Made by a program: the position numbers and the translations under genes | In this document: positions 1 to 7,564 of the stretch, piece after piece | How the letters are laid out: each line of letters begins with the position of its first letter | How positions within the stretch are numbered: the stretch's first letter is position 1 | The notes under the pieces: generated by a model | What the model was told of the DNA's origin: nothing | The model's input: the letters and a program-made list of their open reading frames with translations, nothing else | The model's database searches: none | Assembly (NCBI GenBank): GCA_900539695.1 | Contig: UQDG01000028.1 | Coordinates: 1-27,029 of the forward strand | DNA from: an uncultured Oscillospiraceae bacterium | GTDB taxonomy: Bacteria > Bacillota > Clostridia > Oscillospirales > Ruminococcaceae | Length of the DNA: 27,029 nucleotides | Direction: 5' to 3'

Positions 1-284
1 GCCCGCTGTCCGAGTCCGACCTGGAGCGCATCGCCCAGCTGATGCTGGACGAATACAAGCCCGGCCTGGCTGCCCACAGCATCACGCTGAACACCACGCC
101 TGAGGCGCTGGCCGCCATCGTGGCCGAGAGCACCACCCGCTATGGCGCCCGCGAGCTGCGCCGCACCATCCGCAAGGCAGTGGAGGACCCCATCTCCGAG
201 GCACTGGTGGACGGCCGCCTGGGCAGCCAGCCCGCCGCCGTCACGCTGACGGCTAAGGACGGCAAGCCCGTACTGGAGCTGTGA
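1..284 (+). CDS. Clp AAA+ ATPase (ClpA/ClpB/ClpC type), C-terminal end only
   Basis: Only the last ~93 residues are in the window; the reading frame enters at base 3 and ends with TGA at 282-284. The fragment matches the C-terminal small subdomain of the second AAA+ module (ClpB D2-small): a helix with SDLERIAQLMLDEY, then a segment with the sensor-2 type signature YGARELRRTIRKAVEDPISEAL. In this family the arginine of GAR-x-LRR contacts ATP. These unfoldases feed substrates to ClpP or disaggregate proteins in the cytoplasm. Whether this is ClpC, ClpA or ClpB cannot be decided from the tail. The stop overlaps the next gene's ATG by one base (TGATG), so the downstream lipoprotein is probably translationally coupled to it. 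Confidence 0.85.
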   Translation, partial: PLSESDLERIAQLMLDEYKPGLAAHSITLNTTPEALAAIVAESTTRYGARELRRTIRKAVEDPISEALVDGRLGSQPAAVTLTAKDGKPVLEL

Positions 285-1345
285 TGCGTACAAAACTTGC
301 TGCACTGCTGCTGGCCGTGCTGCTGCTGACGGGCTGTGTGCCCTATATGCGGTGGCAGATCACGACCAACATCCCCCAGACCCAGCAGATGCCCGCGCCG
401 ACCCCGGTCCCCACGGCCACGCCCCAGCCGGATTCCGGCTTGAGCCGCCGCCAGATGGTGTATGGCAGCGCCGGGCTGCTGACTGAGCCGACTGTGCTGG
501 TCAGCGTTTACTTAAACGATGCCGCCGGCGGCCGTGTCTGGACCGAGGATGCCAAGGCCGAGACACGCCAATACCTGGCCACCGCCGTGCAATGGCTGAA
601 CGAACAAGCCGAAACCTACGGCCGGACGTTGCAATTGTACTATGACGACGGCACCGTCAACAGCCCGCTGTGCCGCACCTACACGCCCAAATCGGCCATC
701 CGCGGCGGGCGGAGCTCCGAGGAGAGCGACGCGCTGCTGACCGAGCTGGACGCCGTCAGCGCCACGTTGGACACCGCCGCGCTGCAAAAGACCTACGGCA
801 CCGACCGGGTGGCGTTTCTCTATTTCCTGCCGGTCAGCGGGGCGTCCTTTACGATGGTCCACTACGCCGACGACGGCAGCAATTTCTACCACGAGTACAG
901 CTGCCTCTACCGGTACGATGTCTATGCGGGGGAGGGCGAGAGCGAATCCCCGGCGACCTATGCCCACGAAATTTTGCATTTATTCGGCGCGCCGGACCTG
1001 TACGAGGGCAGCAGCGATGACTTTGTGGACGATGCGCTTATTACCTACGTCGAGGAGACTTACCCCGACGAGATCATGAACAGCACCTACAATGATGACG
1101 GCACCAGCAGCTTTGACAGCGTGCATAAGGCCATCAGCCCGCTGACCGCCTACTGCCTGGGCCTGACCGACACCTGCCCCGAACTGGAGCAGTTCCCCAA
1201 GTTGGCCAACATAACGCCGGGAGTGTTCCGCTACCCAGCCGACAGCGGCAGCACACCCGATACCGGGAACGATGCTGACGGTGGGGGCGAAGTCGGGAAT
1301 GAACCCGACAGCGCCCAGGCATGGCCCGGCGCCGTGGCGGTGTAA
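284..1345 (+). CDS. Metzincin-like zinc metalloprotease lipoprotein
   Basis: Predicted secreted lipoprotein of 353 residues. The N-terminus has a short basic region, a Leu/Ala-rich core and the lipobox LLTGC with Cys18, so it should be processed by Lgt/Lsp and anchored to the outer face of the membrane. A Pro/Thr-rich linker (about 30-50) follows. Residues 228-238 read HEILHLFGAPD, which fits the extended zinc motif HExxHxxGxxH/D of metzincins, and EIMNSTY about 35 residues later could supply the Met-turn. The substrate is unknown, and I do not recognise a named family beyond the motif. GTG at 281 is an alternative start, but ATG 284 gives the usual TGATG overlap with the Clp gene. The C-terminus is Gly/Asp/Pro-rich and low in complexity. 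Putting a surface protease next to a Clp gene suggests envelope protein turnover, but that is inference. Confidence 0.75.
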   Translation: MRTKLAALLLAVLLLTGCVPYMRWQITTNIPQTQQMPAPTPVPTATPQPDSGLSRRQMVYGSAGLLTEPTVLVSVYLNDAAGGRVWTEDAKAETRQYLATAVQWLNEQAETYGRTLQLYYDDGTVNSPLCRTYTPKSAIRGGRSSEESDALLTELDAVSATLDTAALQKTYGTDRVAFLYFLPVSGASFTMVHYADDGSNFYHEYSCLYRYDVYAGEGESESPATYAHEILHLFGAPDLYEGSSDDFVDDALITYVEETYPDEIMNSTYNDDGTSSFDSVHKAISPLTAYCLGLTDTCPELEQFPKLANITPGVFRYPADSGSTPDTGNDADGGGEVGNEPDSAQAWPGAVAV

Positions 1346-1367
1346 GCAGCGAAAGGGGGTGCACACC

Positions 1368-2300
1368 TTGCCGAACGAGGATTTTCCGCTGCGGGTGGAC
1401 GGCGTGACCGCCGGTTGGGCGGCAGAACGCCGCCCCGAGGATGTGATCCCCGCCGCCCGGACCGACGCCTGGCAGCTGGTCTACGTGCGCAGCGGCACCA
1501 TTGAGGAACGCTGCGACGACCGCCGCGTGCTGCTGCGGGCCGGCGGGCTTTTGTTCCACCAGCCGGCAGAGACCTTTGGCATGCGCCCGGTGGGCGAGGT
1601 GCCGCCCGATGTGCTGCGCCTGGATTTTTTGTGTACCCAGGCCGGGATGGACCGCTTTCGCGGTGCCGTTTTCCATGCCGAACCCCAGGAACAGCATGAT
1701 TTAAACTGGTTGATGGACGCTGTAACGGAATATTTTGAGCCACCCGACACCCTGGGCCAGGCCACGGTCCCCAAAGAGGAACAGCCCTACGGAGCCCAGC
1801 AGCAGCTGGCTATCCATTTGGAAAACCTGCTGATCTTGCTGGCCCGGCGGTACAAGCGTGCCCGCAAGCCCGGCGTGCGCCTGCGGCGGGAGCGCCGCCA
1901 GACCGCCCTGGTGGACGCTGCCCGCACCTACTTTGCCAAAAACCTGGAGCGGGAGATGCGGGTGGACGAGGTGTGCGAGGCCATCGGCTGCACCAGGCCG
2001 CAATTGCAGGCGGCCTTCCGCACCCGGCTGCGGCATACGGCTATGGAGGAATTCTCCGCCATGCGGCTGGACTACGCCGCTCAGCTGCTGGCCCGGGGCG
2101 ATACCCCCGGCGAGGTGGCCGAGCGCATGGGCTACCGCAGCGGGGCCTACTTCAGCCAAAAATTCAAGGAGGCCACCGGCAACACCCCCAGCGCCTACCG
2201 CCGCCTGCAGCAGGGCTTGCCGGCCCGCCGCCTAAACAGGCAACAAAAAGACAAAGACGAATCGAAAACCTCTATTGCAGAAACACCGCCAAAAAAGTAA
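1368..2300 (+). CDS. AraC/XylS-family transcriptional regulator
   Basis: A 310-aa regulator. The N-terminal part (about 1-110) looks like a cupin-type sensing domain, with the AraC-like segment WQLVYVRSGTIEERCDDRR and a following LLFHQP strand. The C-terminal ~100 residues (about 186-285) are a typical double helix-turn-helix AraC DNA-binding domain, including the conserved VAERMGYRSGAYFSQKFKEATGNTP-type second HTH. A longer in-frame reading from 1272 would overlap the preceding gene. I chose TTG 1368 because AAAGGGGG lies 8 bases upstream; GTG 1359 is in frame but would lie inside that Shine-Dalgarno. The tail after residue 290 is Lys/Asp/Gln-rich. The ligand is unknown. Its position directly upstream of galE makes sugar-related control possible but unproven. 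Confidence 0.85.
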   Translation: MPNEDFPLRVDGVTAGWAAERRPEDVIPAARTDAWQLVYVRSGTIEERCDDRRVLLRAGGLLFHQPAETFGMRPVGEVPPDVLRLDFLCTQAGMDRFRGAVFHAEPQEQHDLNWLMDAVTEYFEPPDTLGQATVPKEEQPYGAQQQLAIHLENLLILLARRYKRARKPGVRLRRERRQTALVDAARTYFAKNLEREMRVDEVCEAIGCTRPQLQAAFRTRLRHTAMEEFSAMRLDYAAQLLARGDTPGEVAERMGYRSGAYFSQKFKEATGNTPSAYRRLQQGLPARRLNRQQKDKDESKTSIAETPPKK

Positions 2301-2313
2301 AATAGGGGTAACA

Positions 2314-2333
2314 AGCGGGGAACATGTCCCGCT
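2314..2333 (+). promoter_or_regulatory. Small hairpin in the galE leader
   Basis: AGCGGG pairs with CCCGCT across an 8-base loop in the 74-base gap between the AraC gene and galE. There is no U-tract, so it is not a convincing terminator. I see no clear -35/-10 for galE here, so galE may be read through from upstream. Confidence 0.3.
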
Positions 2334-2374
2334 AAAGGCAACAAGATAACATAAGTGATAAGGAGACGATCGTT

Positions 2375-3400
2375 ATGGCAATTTTGGTAAGCGGTGGCGC
2401 CGGTTACATCGGCAGCCACACCTGCGTGGAACTTCTGGCCGCCGGGTATGATATCGTCGTGGCCGATAACTACTACAACTCCTGCCCCGAGGCCCTGGCC
2501 CGCGTGAAAAAGATCGCTGGCAAGGACTTCCGCTTTGTCGAGGCCGACATGACCGACAAGGCCGCCGTCGAAAAGATCTTCGCCGAGAACGAGGACATCG
2601 ACTGCGTCATCCAGTTTGCCGCTTATAAGGCAGTGGGCGAGAGCGTCTCCAAGCCCATCGAGTACTATTCCAACAACCTGGCCTGCACGCTGAATATTCT
2701 GGATGTTATGCGCCGCCACAACTGCCATAACATCATCTTCTCCTCCTCCGCCACCGTCTACGGCGACCCCGCCAGCGTGCCCATCCGCGAGGATTTCCCC
2801 GTGGGCGGCACCACCAACCCCTACGGCACCACTAAGGTCTTTACCGAGCGCATCCTGACCGACTGCTGCAAGGCTGACCCTGAACTGAATGTTGCGCTGC
2901 TGCGTTACTTTAACCCCATCGGCGCCCATCCGTCGGGCCTCATCGGCGAGGACCCCAACGGCATCCCCAACAACCTGGTGCCCTACATTGCCAAGGTGGC
3001 GGTCGGCAAGCTGGAGAAGGTCCACGTCTTTGGCAACGATTATCCCACCCCGGACGGCACCGGCGTGCGTGACTACATCCACGTTGTCGACCTGGCCCGC
3101 GGCCATGTGGCTGCCATCAAGAAGCTGGAGGAAAAGCCCGGCCTGTTCATCTGCAACCTGGGCACCGGCCACGGCTACAGCGTGCTGGACGTCATCCATG
3201 CCTTCAGCAAGGCCTGCGGCAAGGAGCTCCCCTACGTCATCGACCCGCGCCGCCCCGGCGACATTGCCGAGTGCTGGTGTGATCCCAGCAAGGCCAAGCG
3301 TGAGCTGGGCTGGGAGGCCCAGTACGGCATCGAGGAGATGTGCGCCCACAGCTGGAACTGGCAGAGCCACAACCCCGACGGCTACAAGACGGCCAAATAA
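2375..3400 (+). CDS. galE: UDP-glucose 4-epimerase
   Basis: Interconverts UDP-glucose and UDP-galactose with bound NAD+ (Leloir pathway; supplies UDP-Gal for surface glycans). The 341-aa length is normal for GalE. The Rossmann dinucleotide motif GGAGYIG is at residues 7-13, the SSSATVYG segment with the catalytic Ser at about 123-125, and the catalytic Tyr150-x3-Lys154 pair in NPYGTTK. Further family landmarks are LRYFNPIGAHPSG, GVRDYIHVVDLA and RRPGDIAECWCDP. AAGGAG lies about 9 bases before the ATG. No other galactose gene is adjacent. The gene ends upstream of a MITE-like element and then a strong terminator, so its 3' UTR now includes the repeat. Confidence 0.97.
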   Translation: MAILVSGGAGYIGSHTCVELLAAGYDIVVADNYYNSCPEALARVKKIAGKDFRFVEADMTDKAAVEKIFAENEDIDCVIQFAAYKAVGESVSKPIEYYSNNLACTLNILDVMRRHNCHNIIFSSSATVYGDPASVPIREDFPVGGTTNPYGTTKVFTERILTDCCKADPELNVALLRYFNPIGAHPSGLIGEDPNGIPNNLVPYIAKVAVGKLEKVHVFGNDYPTPDGTGVRDYIHVVDLARGHVAAIKKLEEKPGLFICNLGTGHGYSVLDVIHAFSKACGKELPYVIDPRRPGDIAECWCDPSKAKRELGWEAQYGIEEMCAHSWNWQSHNPDGYKTAK

Positions 3401-3412
3401 CCCAGGCAGCAC

Positions 3413-3592
3413 TTAAGGCAACACCGCACAATTCCCGCCTTACGGCTTAAGCACCGCTTCGGCGACTGCGGCACGGCATCTGCGTTGCCAAAATGCTCGA
3501 TAATACACAAAGTATTATCTGCGCTTTTGGCTTAGCAGCTGCCGCACCTCGCTCGCCGTATCGGCACTTAGAATTGTGCGGTATTGCCTTAA
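3413..3592. mobile_element. MITE-like 180-bp palindromic element
   Basis: The terminal inverted repeats are 22 bases long and match at 21 positions: left 3413-3434 begins TTAAGGCAACACCGC, right 3571-3592 ends GCGGTATTGCCTTAA. The interior folds on itself too: GATAATAC/GTATTATC in the middle, flanked by GCCAAAA and TTTTGGC and by complementary GCGGCA-type stretches, so the whole element can form one long imperfect hairpin. It encodes no transposase. It lies 12 bases after the galE stop and just before the galE terminator, consistent with insertion into the 3' UTR. The short ORF reading across it is not a credible gene. Confidence 0.75.
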
Positions 3593-3601
3593 AAAACACG
3601 C

Positions 3602-3638
3602 AAGGACGCGCCCGTAAAAAGGCGCGTCCTTTTTGTTT
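3602..3638 (+). terminator. Rho-independent terminator of galE
   Basis: A perfect 11-bp stem, AAGGACGCGCC (3602-3612) with GGCGCGTCCTT (3621-3631), closes an 8-base loop and runs into TTTTGTTT. This is a strong intrinsic terminator on the + strand, separated from galE by the palindromic element. Confidence 0.92.
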
Positions 3639-3712
3639 ATATGCTTTTGTTCAGCCTTACTTTTTTGTGCCATAACTACCACATCTAGTGGGTGATATGC
3701 CCATAAAAAACA

Positions 3713-3788
3713 AAAAACAGCGAAAACTGTGCTAAATGTGTTCTCTCAACAACAGAAGGAACATAAAACGCGCAGGTTCGCTGTTTTT
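3713..3788. terminator. Bidirectional palindrome between convergent genes
   Basis: AAAAACAGCGAA (3713-3724) is perfectly complementary to TTCGCTGTTTTT (3777-3788). Inside, CTGTGC pairs with GCGCAG and GTTCT/AGAA-type stretches continue the stem. The A/T tracts at both ends put a run of U after the stem in either direction. It lies between convergent galE and the transporter gene and could terminate both. The rest of 3640-3926 is AT-rich, and I see no gene in it. Confidence 0.55.
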
Positions 3789-3926
3789 AAATTTTATTAT
3801 AGCTTGATTTGTTATACAGTAACAGGAAAATATGATTTAGATTTCAAAATGTGCTGAATTGTGTTCTGCGCAGGTGTGGCGAACCACAATTTTTACCCCG
3901 CAAATTCGGCGCCAATTGCCCTGTTT

Positions 3927-5264
3927 TTACCGCCAGGTAAAGGTGAACATCCCATACAGATAGATGAACAGGATCGCCGCAGGTACAAAATAGCAGAAGA
4001 TAGGCTTCATCCAGGGGCGCACTTTCAGGCCCTTGCCGGTGTTGGCTTCGGCAACAAAATTGTCCCATCCCCAACCAAAACGGTTGCAGCAGAACAATGC
4101 CAGTACCAGGCTGCCCAGCGGCAGCACATTATTGGATACAACAAAATCCCAAAAGTCCAGCCAGGCGGTGCCGGGGGCGAAAGGCTGAAAGTGCAGCACG
4201 CTGTAGCCTAGGGCCGTCGTCAGCGCCAAGGCAAAAATACCCACGCCGCAGACGGCGCAGCCCTTGGGGCGGGACCAGCCGGTCAGCTCCCGGATCATGG
4301 CTAAAATATTCTCGCAGACGCCCAGCACGGTGGAAAGCGCCGCAAATACCATAAACAGAAAGAACAGTGCGCCCCACCAGCGCCCGCCCGGTATGTGGGT
4401 AAAAACACTGGCCATCGTGTCAAACAGCAGGCTTGGCCCGGCAGTGACTTCCAGATCGTAGGTGAAGCAGGCCGGGAAGATGATGATGCCTGCCAGCACT
4501 GCTACAAAGGTGTCCAGAAAGATGACATGCAGCGATTCGCCCACCAGGCTGTGGTCTTTGCCGATGTAACTGCCGAAGATGGCCATGCCGCCCATGCCGA
4601 CGGACAGCGAGAAAAACGCCTGGTTCATGGCGGCTACCACCACCGAGCCGTCGATAGCAGAAAAGTTCGGCACCAGGTAAAAGCGCAGCCCTTCGGCCGC
4701 ACCGGCAAAGGTCAGGCTGTGGACCGCCAGCACCAGCATCAGCACCAGCAGGGCGATCATCATGCCCTTGGTCACCTGCTCCAGCCCGCCCTGCAGGTTG
4801 CAGCTTAAAATCAAAAATGCCACCAGCACTGTGATAAGAAGATAGGTTACGTTGACCTTTGGGTCAGCGATCATCTGGGCAAAGCCGAAATCGGCGTTGC
4901 TGCCGGTGAGAAATTTTACAAAATAGTAGAAGATCCACCCCGTGACCACCGTGTAAAAGGCCATCAGCGCAATGTTGCCGATGAGGCTGAACACGCCGAA
5001 CACGCCCCACTTGTGGCCGGGCTTTTCCAGCCGCTGGTACATATAGATGGGGCTGGCCTGGGCGGCGCGGCCCACGGAAAACTCCATCACCATAACGGGC
5101 AGGCCCAGCATCAGCAGGCAGAGGATGTACAGCAGCATAAAGCTGCCGCCGCCGTTGCGCCCGCACATCCAGGGGAACTTCCATACATTGCCGCAGCCGA
5201 TGGCACACCCGGCCGACAGCATGATAAAGCCTAAGCGGCTGCCAAGACGTTCACGATTTTCCAT
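3927..5264 (-). CDS. Sodium:neurotransmitter symporter (NSS/SNF) family amino-acid transporter
   Basis: A 445-aa polytopic membrane protein of the LeuT-fold NSS family, expected to import an amino acid with Na+. The hallmark TM1 segment is present: AIGCGNVWKFPWMCGRNGGGS-type sequence at residues 21-41, where the unwound helix contacts Na+ and substrate. Hydrophobic segments spread along the protein fit about 11-12 helices, the usual bacterial count. The reading frame extends upstream to a TTG at 5276, but ATG 5264 is preferred because it lies 4 bases after the stop of the aminotransferase remnant and starts the conserved MENRERLGSRLGF. There is no strong independent ribosome site, so translation is probably coupled to the upstream remnant. 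Substrate is unknown; PatB linkage hints at a sulfur-containing or aromatic amino acid (inference). Confidence 0.92.
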   Translation of the reverse strand: MENRERLGSRLGFIMLSAGCAIGCGNVWKFPWMCGRNGGGSFMLLYILCLLMLGLPVMVMEFSVGRAAQASPIYMYQRLEKPGHKWGVFGVFSLIGNIALMAFYTVVTGWIFYYFVKFLTGSNADFGFAQMIADPKVNVTYLLITVLVAFLILSCNLQGGLEQVTKGMMIALLVLMLVLAVHSLTFAGAAEGLRFYLVPNFSAIDGSVVVAAMNQAFFSLSVGMGGMAIFGSYIGKDHSLVGESLHVIFLDTFVAVLAGIIIFPACFTYDLEVTAGPSLLFDTMASVFTHIPGGRWWGALFFLFMVFAALSTVLGVCENILAMIRELTGWSRPKGCAVCGVGIFALALTTALGYSVLHFQPFAPGTAWLDFWDFVVSNNVLPLGSLVLALFCCNRFGWGWDNFVAEANTGKGLKVRPWMKPIFCYFVPAAILFIYLYGMFTFTWR

Positions 5265-5268
5265 AGTC

Positions 5269-5682
5269 TCACACAAATACGTAGGCGCTCAGGCGGTTGA
5301 AAGCTTCCTCCACCAGGGCGCGGATCAGGGCCAGATTCATGCGGATGGCGCAGAGGTGGTGGAACATCCGGCCGTCCTGCAAGGCCACGCCCACATCCCA
5401 GCCGGCGTGCAGCACGTCCTCCAGCGTTTTGTCATGGGCAGCGCACCAGTCAGTGCAGTCAAAAAACAGCATGTAGGTGCCCGCAGGTTTGGCAACCTGC
5501 ACACCCGGGAAATGCCGGGTGATGAAGTCGCAGGCAAAGTTCATGTCCGCGACCCACATGGGGATGATGGAAAAGCCGTCTTTAGGCTTGCCCGGCGCAA
5601 AGCCGCCCGGCTGGCCCAGGGCATCCACCGCCAGCGCATCCATCCCGCGGCGGTCGTACACAGTGGTAAAATCGTATTTCAT
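5269..5682 (-). pseudogene. PatB/MalY-type aminotransferase with in-frame deletion of the catalytic core
   Basis: The 137-aa frame joins the two ends of a PatB/MalY (cystathionine beta-lyase, PLP fold type I) protein. Residues 1 to about 50 match the family start (KYDFTT, DRRG, then IPMWVADMNFA). From about 51 the sequence is the family C-terminus (FITRHFPGVQV, GTYMLFFDCTDWC, AGWDVGVALQDGRMFH, IRMNLAL). The intervening ~250 residues, with the PLP-binding lysine and the large domain, are missing. The family is normally about 390-400 aa. The frame is intact and GAGGT precedes the ATG by 7-9 bases, so it may still be translated, perhaps only to couple the transporter. It cannot be an active PLP enzyme. 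The junction is at the ...MNFACDF... codons (about 5530-5545). Confidence 0.85.
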
Positions 5683-5747
5683 AGTGATACCTCAAGAATC
5701 GGTTAGATTGTTGAAAATATACTTGTAGAGGTGTTCTATACCGAAAG

Positions 5748-5767
5748 GCTCCCCTCAAGGGTAGCCA
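5748..5767. repeat. Solo terminal hairpin of the GGCTCCCC palindrome family
   Basis: GGCTCCCCT-CAAGGGTAGCC is an imperfect small palindrome. It resembles the outer ends of the much longer elements at 23758-23950 and 25058-25230 but lacks their interior. It is probably a deletion remnant of that family. Confidence 0.5.
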
Positions 5768-5797
5768 TTAAGGGCAGGATATATAAATGCTTTTTCC

Positions 5798-5861
5798 AAA
5801 ATCACACGTATGTGTGATTTTATTTAAAGTTCTTTGCGTCGCTTTCTTTCAAGAAAGCGAC
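5798..5861. terminator. Two hairpins downstream of scfB
   Basis: The first hairpin is AAAATCACAC (5798-5807)/GTGTGATTTT (5812-5821), a perfect 10-bp stem with a 4-base loop. The second is GTCGCTTTCTT (5838-5848)/AAGAAAGCGAC (5851-5861) and starts one base after the scfB stop on the minus strand. Together they probably end the scf transcript, although the U-runs on that strand are short. Confidence 0.55.
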
Positions 5862-5862
5862 A

Positions 5863-7323
5863 TTACTTCTCGCAGGCCCCGTCATTTCCCTCACCGCAGC
5901 CGTCGCAGTCGCTCTCAAATTTCACGGCGTTCTTGGCAAGTTCGGGGTCCAGGCGCTGGGCGACCTGCATCATCAGGGCGCACTCCATGCGCTTACGGAA
6001 CACCTTGCATCCGTACTCATAGGTGCCGTGGATGTCGCCGGTGGCGTGCAGGGCGTTGGCCGCGCAGCCGCCTGCGCAGTACAGGCGGGCCCAACAATCC
6101 TTGCAATCCGGGCGGGCATACACGTTGCACAGCTTGAACTCATCCCGCAGTGCGGTGTTGGTCACGCCGTCCCACACGTTGCCCAGTTTGTAGTTGGGGT
6201 CGCCCACGAACTGGTGGCAGGGGTACAGGTCGCCCCAGGGGGTCACGGCCATGTACTCGGTGCCGGAACCGCAGCCGGAAATGCGCTTGTAGATGCAGGG
6301 GCCGTGCTTCAGGTCCAGGATATAATGGTAGAACGTGATGGGCTTGCCGGCCTTCTGGCGGCGTAGCATGTCGTTGGCCAGCAGCTCGTACTGGTCAAAC
6401 AGCTTGGGTAGATCCTCCTCGGTCAGGGCCTCGGGGGAATCCGGCGCGGCTACGACCGGCTCCATGGACAGCTCGGTAAAGCCGAGGTCGTCGGCCATGT
6501 GGAACAGGTCCTTGGTAAAATCAACGTTGTGGTGCGTAAAGGTGCCGCGCATATAGTAGCCCTGGCCGCCGCGTGCCTTGACCAGTTTTTGGAACTTGGG
6601 CACGATGCGGTCGTAGCTGCCGTTGCCGGCCAGGTCCACGCGGAACCGGTCGTTGACTTCCTTGCGGCCGTCCAGAGACAGCACCACGTTGTGACATTCC
6701 TTGTTGCACCAGTCGATGACCTCATCGGTGATGCCGATGCCGTTGGTGGTCATGGTGAAGCGGAAGTTTTTGTTGTGCTCTTTCTCGATGCTGCGGGCAT
6801 AGGCGACCAGCTGCTTGCACACCTCAAAGTTCATCAGCGGTTCGCCGCCGAAAAAGTCGACTTCCAGGTTGCGGCGGGTGCCGCTGTGCTCGATCAGGAA
6901 ATCCAGCGCACGTTTGCCGGTCTCAAAGCTCATCAGGCCGGCCTCACCGTGGAACTTGCCCTGGGCGGCGAAGCAATAACTGCAGTTCAGGTTGCAGGTG
7001 TGGGCCACATGCAGGCACAGCGCCTTGACGACGTTGGAGCGGTTCTTGAAGTCGAACGCATGGTCGGCATAGGCGTCGGGGGCAAACAGCTGCCCGGCGG
7101 CGGTCAGCTCCTCAATGTCGTCAAAGCAATCGCTGATGTCGGCGGGGGTGACGTCGGCGCGGTCACGGTATTTCTGCTCCAGCTGGGCGGTGGCGGCTTC
7201 GCGGGTCAACCCCTGGTCGATCAGGGCGATGGCGTCGTAGGCAACATCGTCTACGGCGTGCACGCTGCCGCTGTACACGTCCAAAACAATGTTGTAGCCG
7301 CTGAGTTTATACTGATGAATCAT
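5863..7323 (-). CDS. scfB: SCIFF ranthipeptide maturase, radical SAM/SPASM protein
   Basis: A 486-aa radical SAM enzyme that installs thioether crosslinks in the SCIFF peptide encoded just upstream. The N-terminal ~85 residues resemble the RiPP recognition (PqqD-like) domain. The radical SAM cluster motif CNLNCSYC has Cys110, Cys114 and Cys117, and GGEP is at 159-162 (SAM binding). The C-terminal SPASM region holds many cysteines (343, 351, 369, 399, 407, 410, 416, 420, 439) with the CxxCxxxxxC segment DCKDCWARLYCAGGCAAN, enough for two auxiliary 4Fe-4S clusters. A further DCDGCGEG tail lies at 472-479. AAAGGAG precedes the ATG by about 8 bases. The partner scfA lies 241 bases upstream on the same strand. 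Assignment rests on the domain order plus the adjacent, diagnostic precursor. Confidence 0.95.
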   Translation of the reverse strand: MIHQYKLSGYNIVLDVYSGSVHAVDDVAYDAIALIDQGLTREAATAQLEQKYRDRADVTPADISDCFDDIEELTAAGQLFAPDAYADHAFDFKNRSNVVKALCLHVAHTCNLNCSYCFAAQGKFHGEAGLMSFETGKRALDFLIEHSGTRRNLEVDFFGGEPLMNFEVCKQLVAYARSIEKEHNKNFRFTMTTNGIGITDEVIDWCNKECHNVVLSLDGRKEVNDRFRVDLAGNGSYDRIVPKFQKLVKARGGQGYYMRGTFTHHNVDFTKDLFHMADDLGFTELSMEPVVAAPDSPEALTEEDLPKLFDQYELLANDMLRRQKAGKPITFYHYILDLKHGPCIYKRISGCGSGTEYMAVTPWGDLYPCHQFVGDPNYKLGNVWDGVTNTALRDEFKLCNVYARPDCKDCWARLYCAGGCAANALHATGDIHGTYEYGCKVFRKRMECALMMQVAQRLDPELAKNAVKFESDCDGCGEGNDGACEK

Positions 7324-7343
7324 TGTCTGCTCCTTTAAGTTAT

Positions 7344-7369
7344 GTTACTTTTCTTATAAGAAAAGTAAC
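7344..7369. repeat. Perfect 26-bp palindrome upstream of scfB
   Basis: GTTACTTTTCTTA (7344-7356) is followed at once by its reverse complement (7357-7369). It is just upstream of the scfB ribosome binding site and is followed on the + strand by CCAAAAGA. The layout (palindrome, then CCAAAAG) recurs at 19471-19512 and 26560-26603, so this is probably a dispersed repeat. It may also shield or stabilise the scfB leader. Confidence 0.7.
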
Positions 7370-7515
7370 CAAAAGATTTTTTGATCGAATAGCGAGAGCG
7401 TATAAAAAAGCGGTCGAGAATAAGGGATGGGGGAGGTGAGGGGAAAGTACGGGAAAAGAGGTACTATAAAATGCCTGCACCGTGCATCGTTTTTCGGCCG
7501 CGCTGTACATAGAAA

Positions 7516-7547
7516 ATGCCGGGCTGCCATATCTGGCACCCCGGCAT
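7516..7547 (-). terminator. Stem-loop between scfA and scfB (attenuator or processing site)
   Basis: ATGCCGGG pairs with CCCGGCAT, and after one mismatch TGCC pairs with GGCA around a 6-base loop. On the minus strand it begins 17 bases after the scfA stop and is followed by TTTTCT, a weak U-tract. A partial terminator here would make far more precursor peptide than maturase. Confidence 0.65.
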
Positions 7548-7564
7548 CAAAGCCAGCAATACAA

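Noticed and set aside
3493..3675. 60-aa + strand frame after galE
   Set aside because: It runs through the MITE-like element and the terminator stem and lacks a ribosome site.
5269..5276. Start of the NSS transporter at TTG 5276
   Set aside because: It lies inside the end of the aminotransferase remnant with no ribosome site; ATG 5264 matches the family start.
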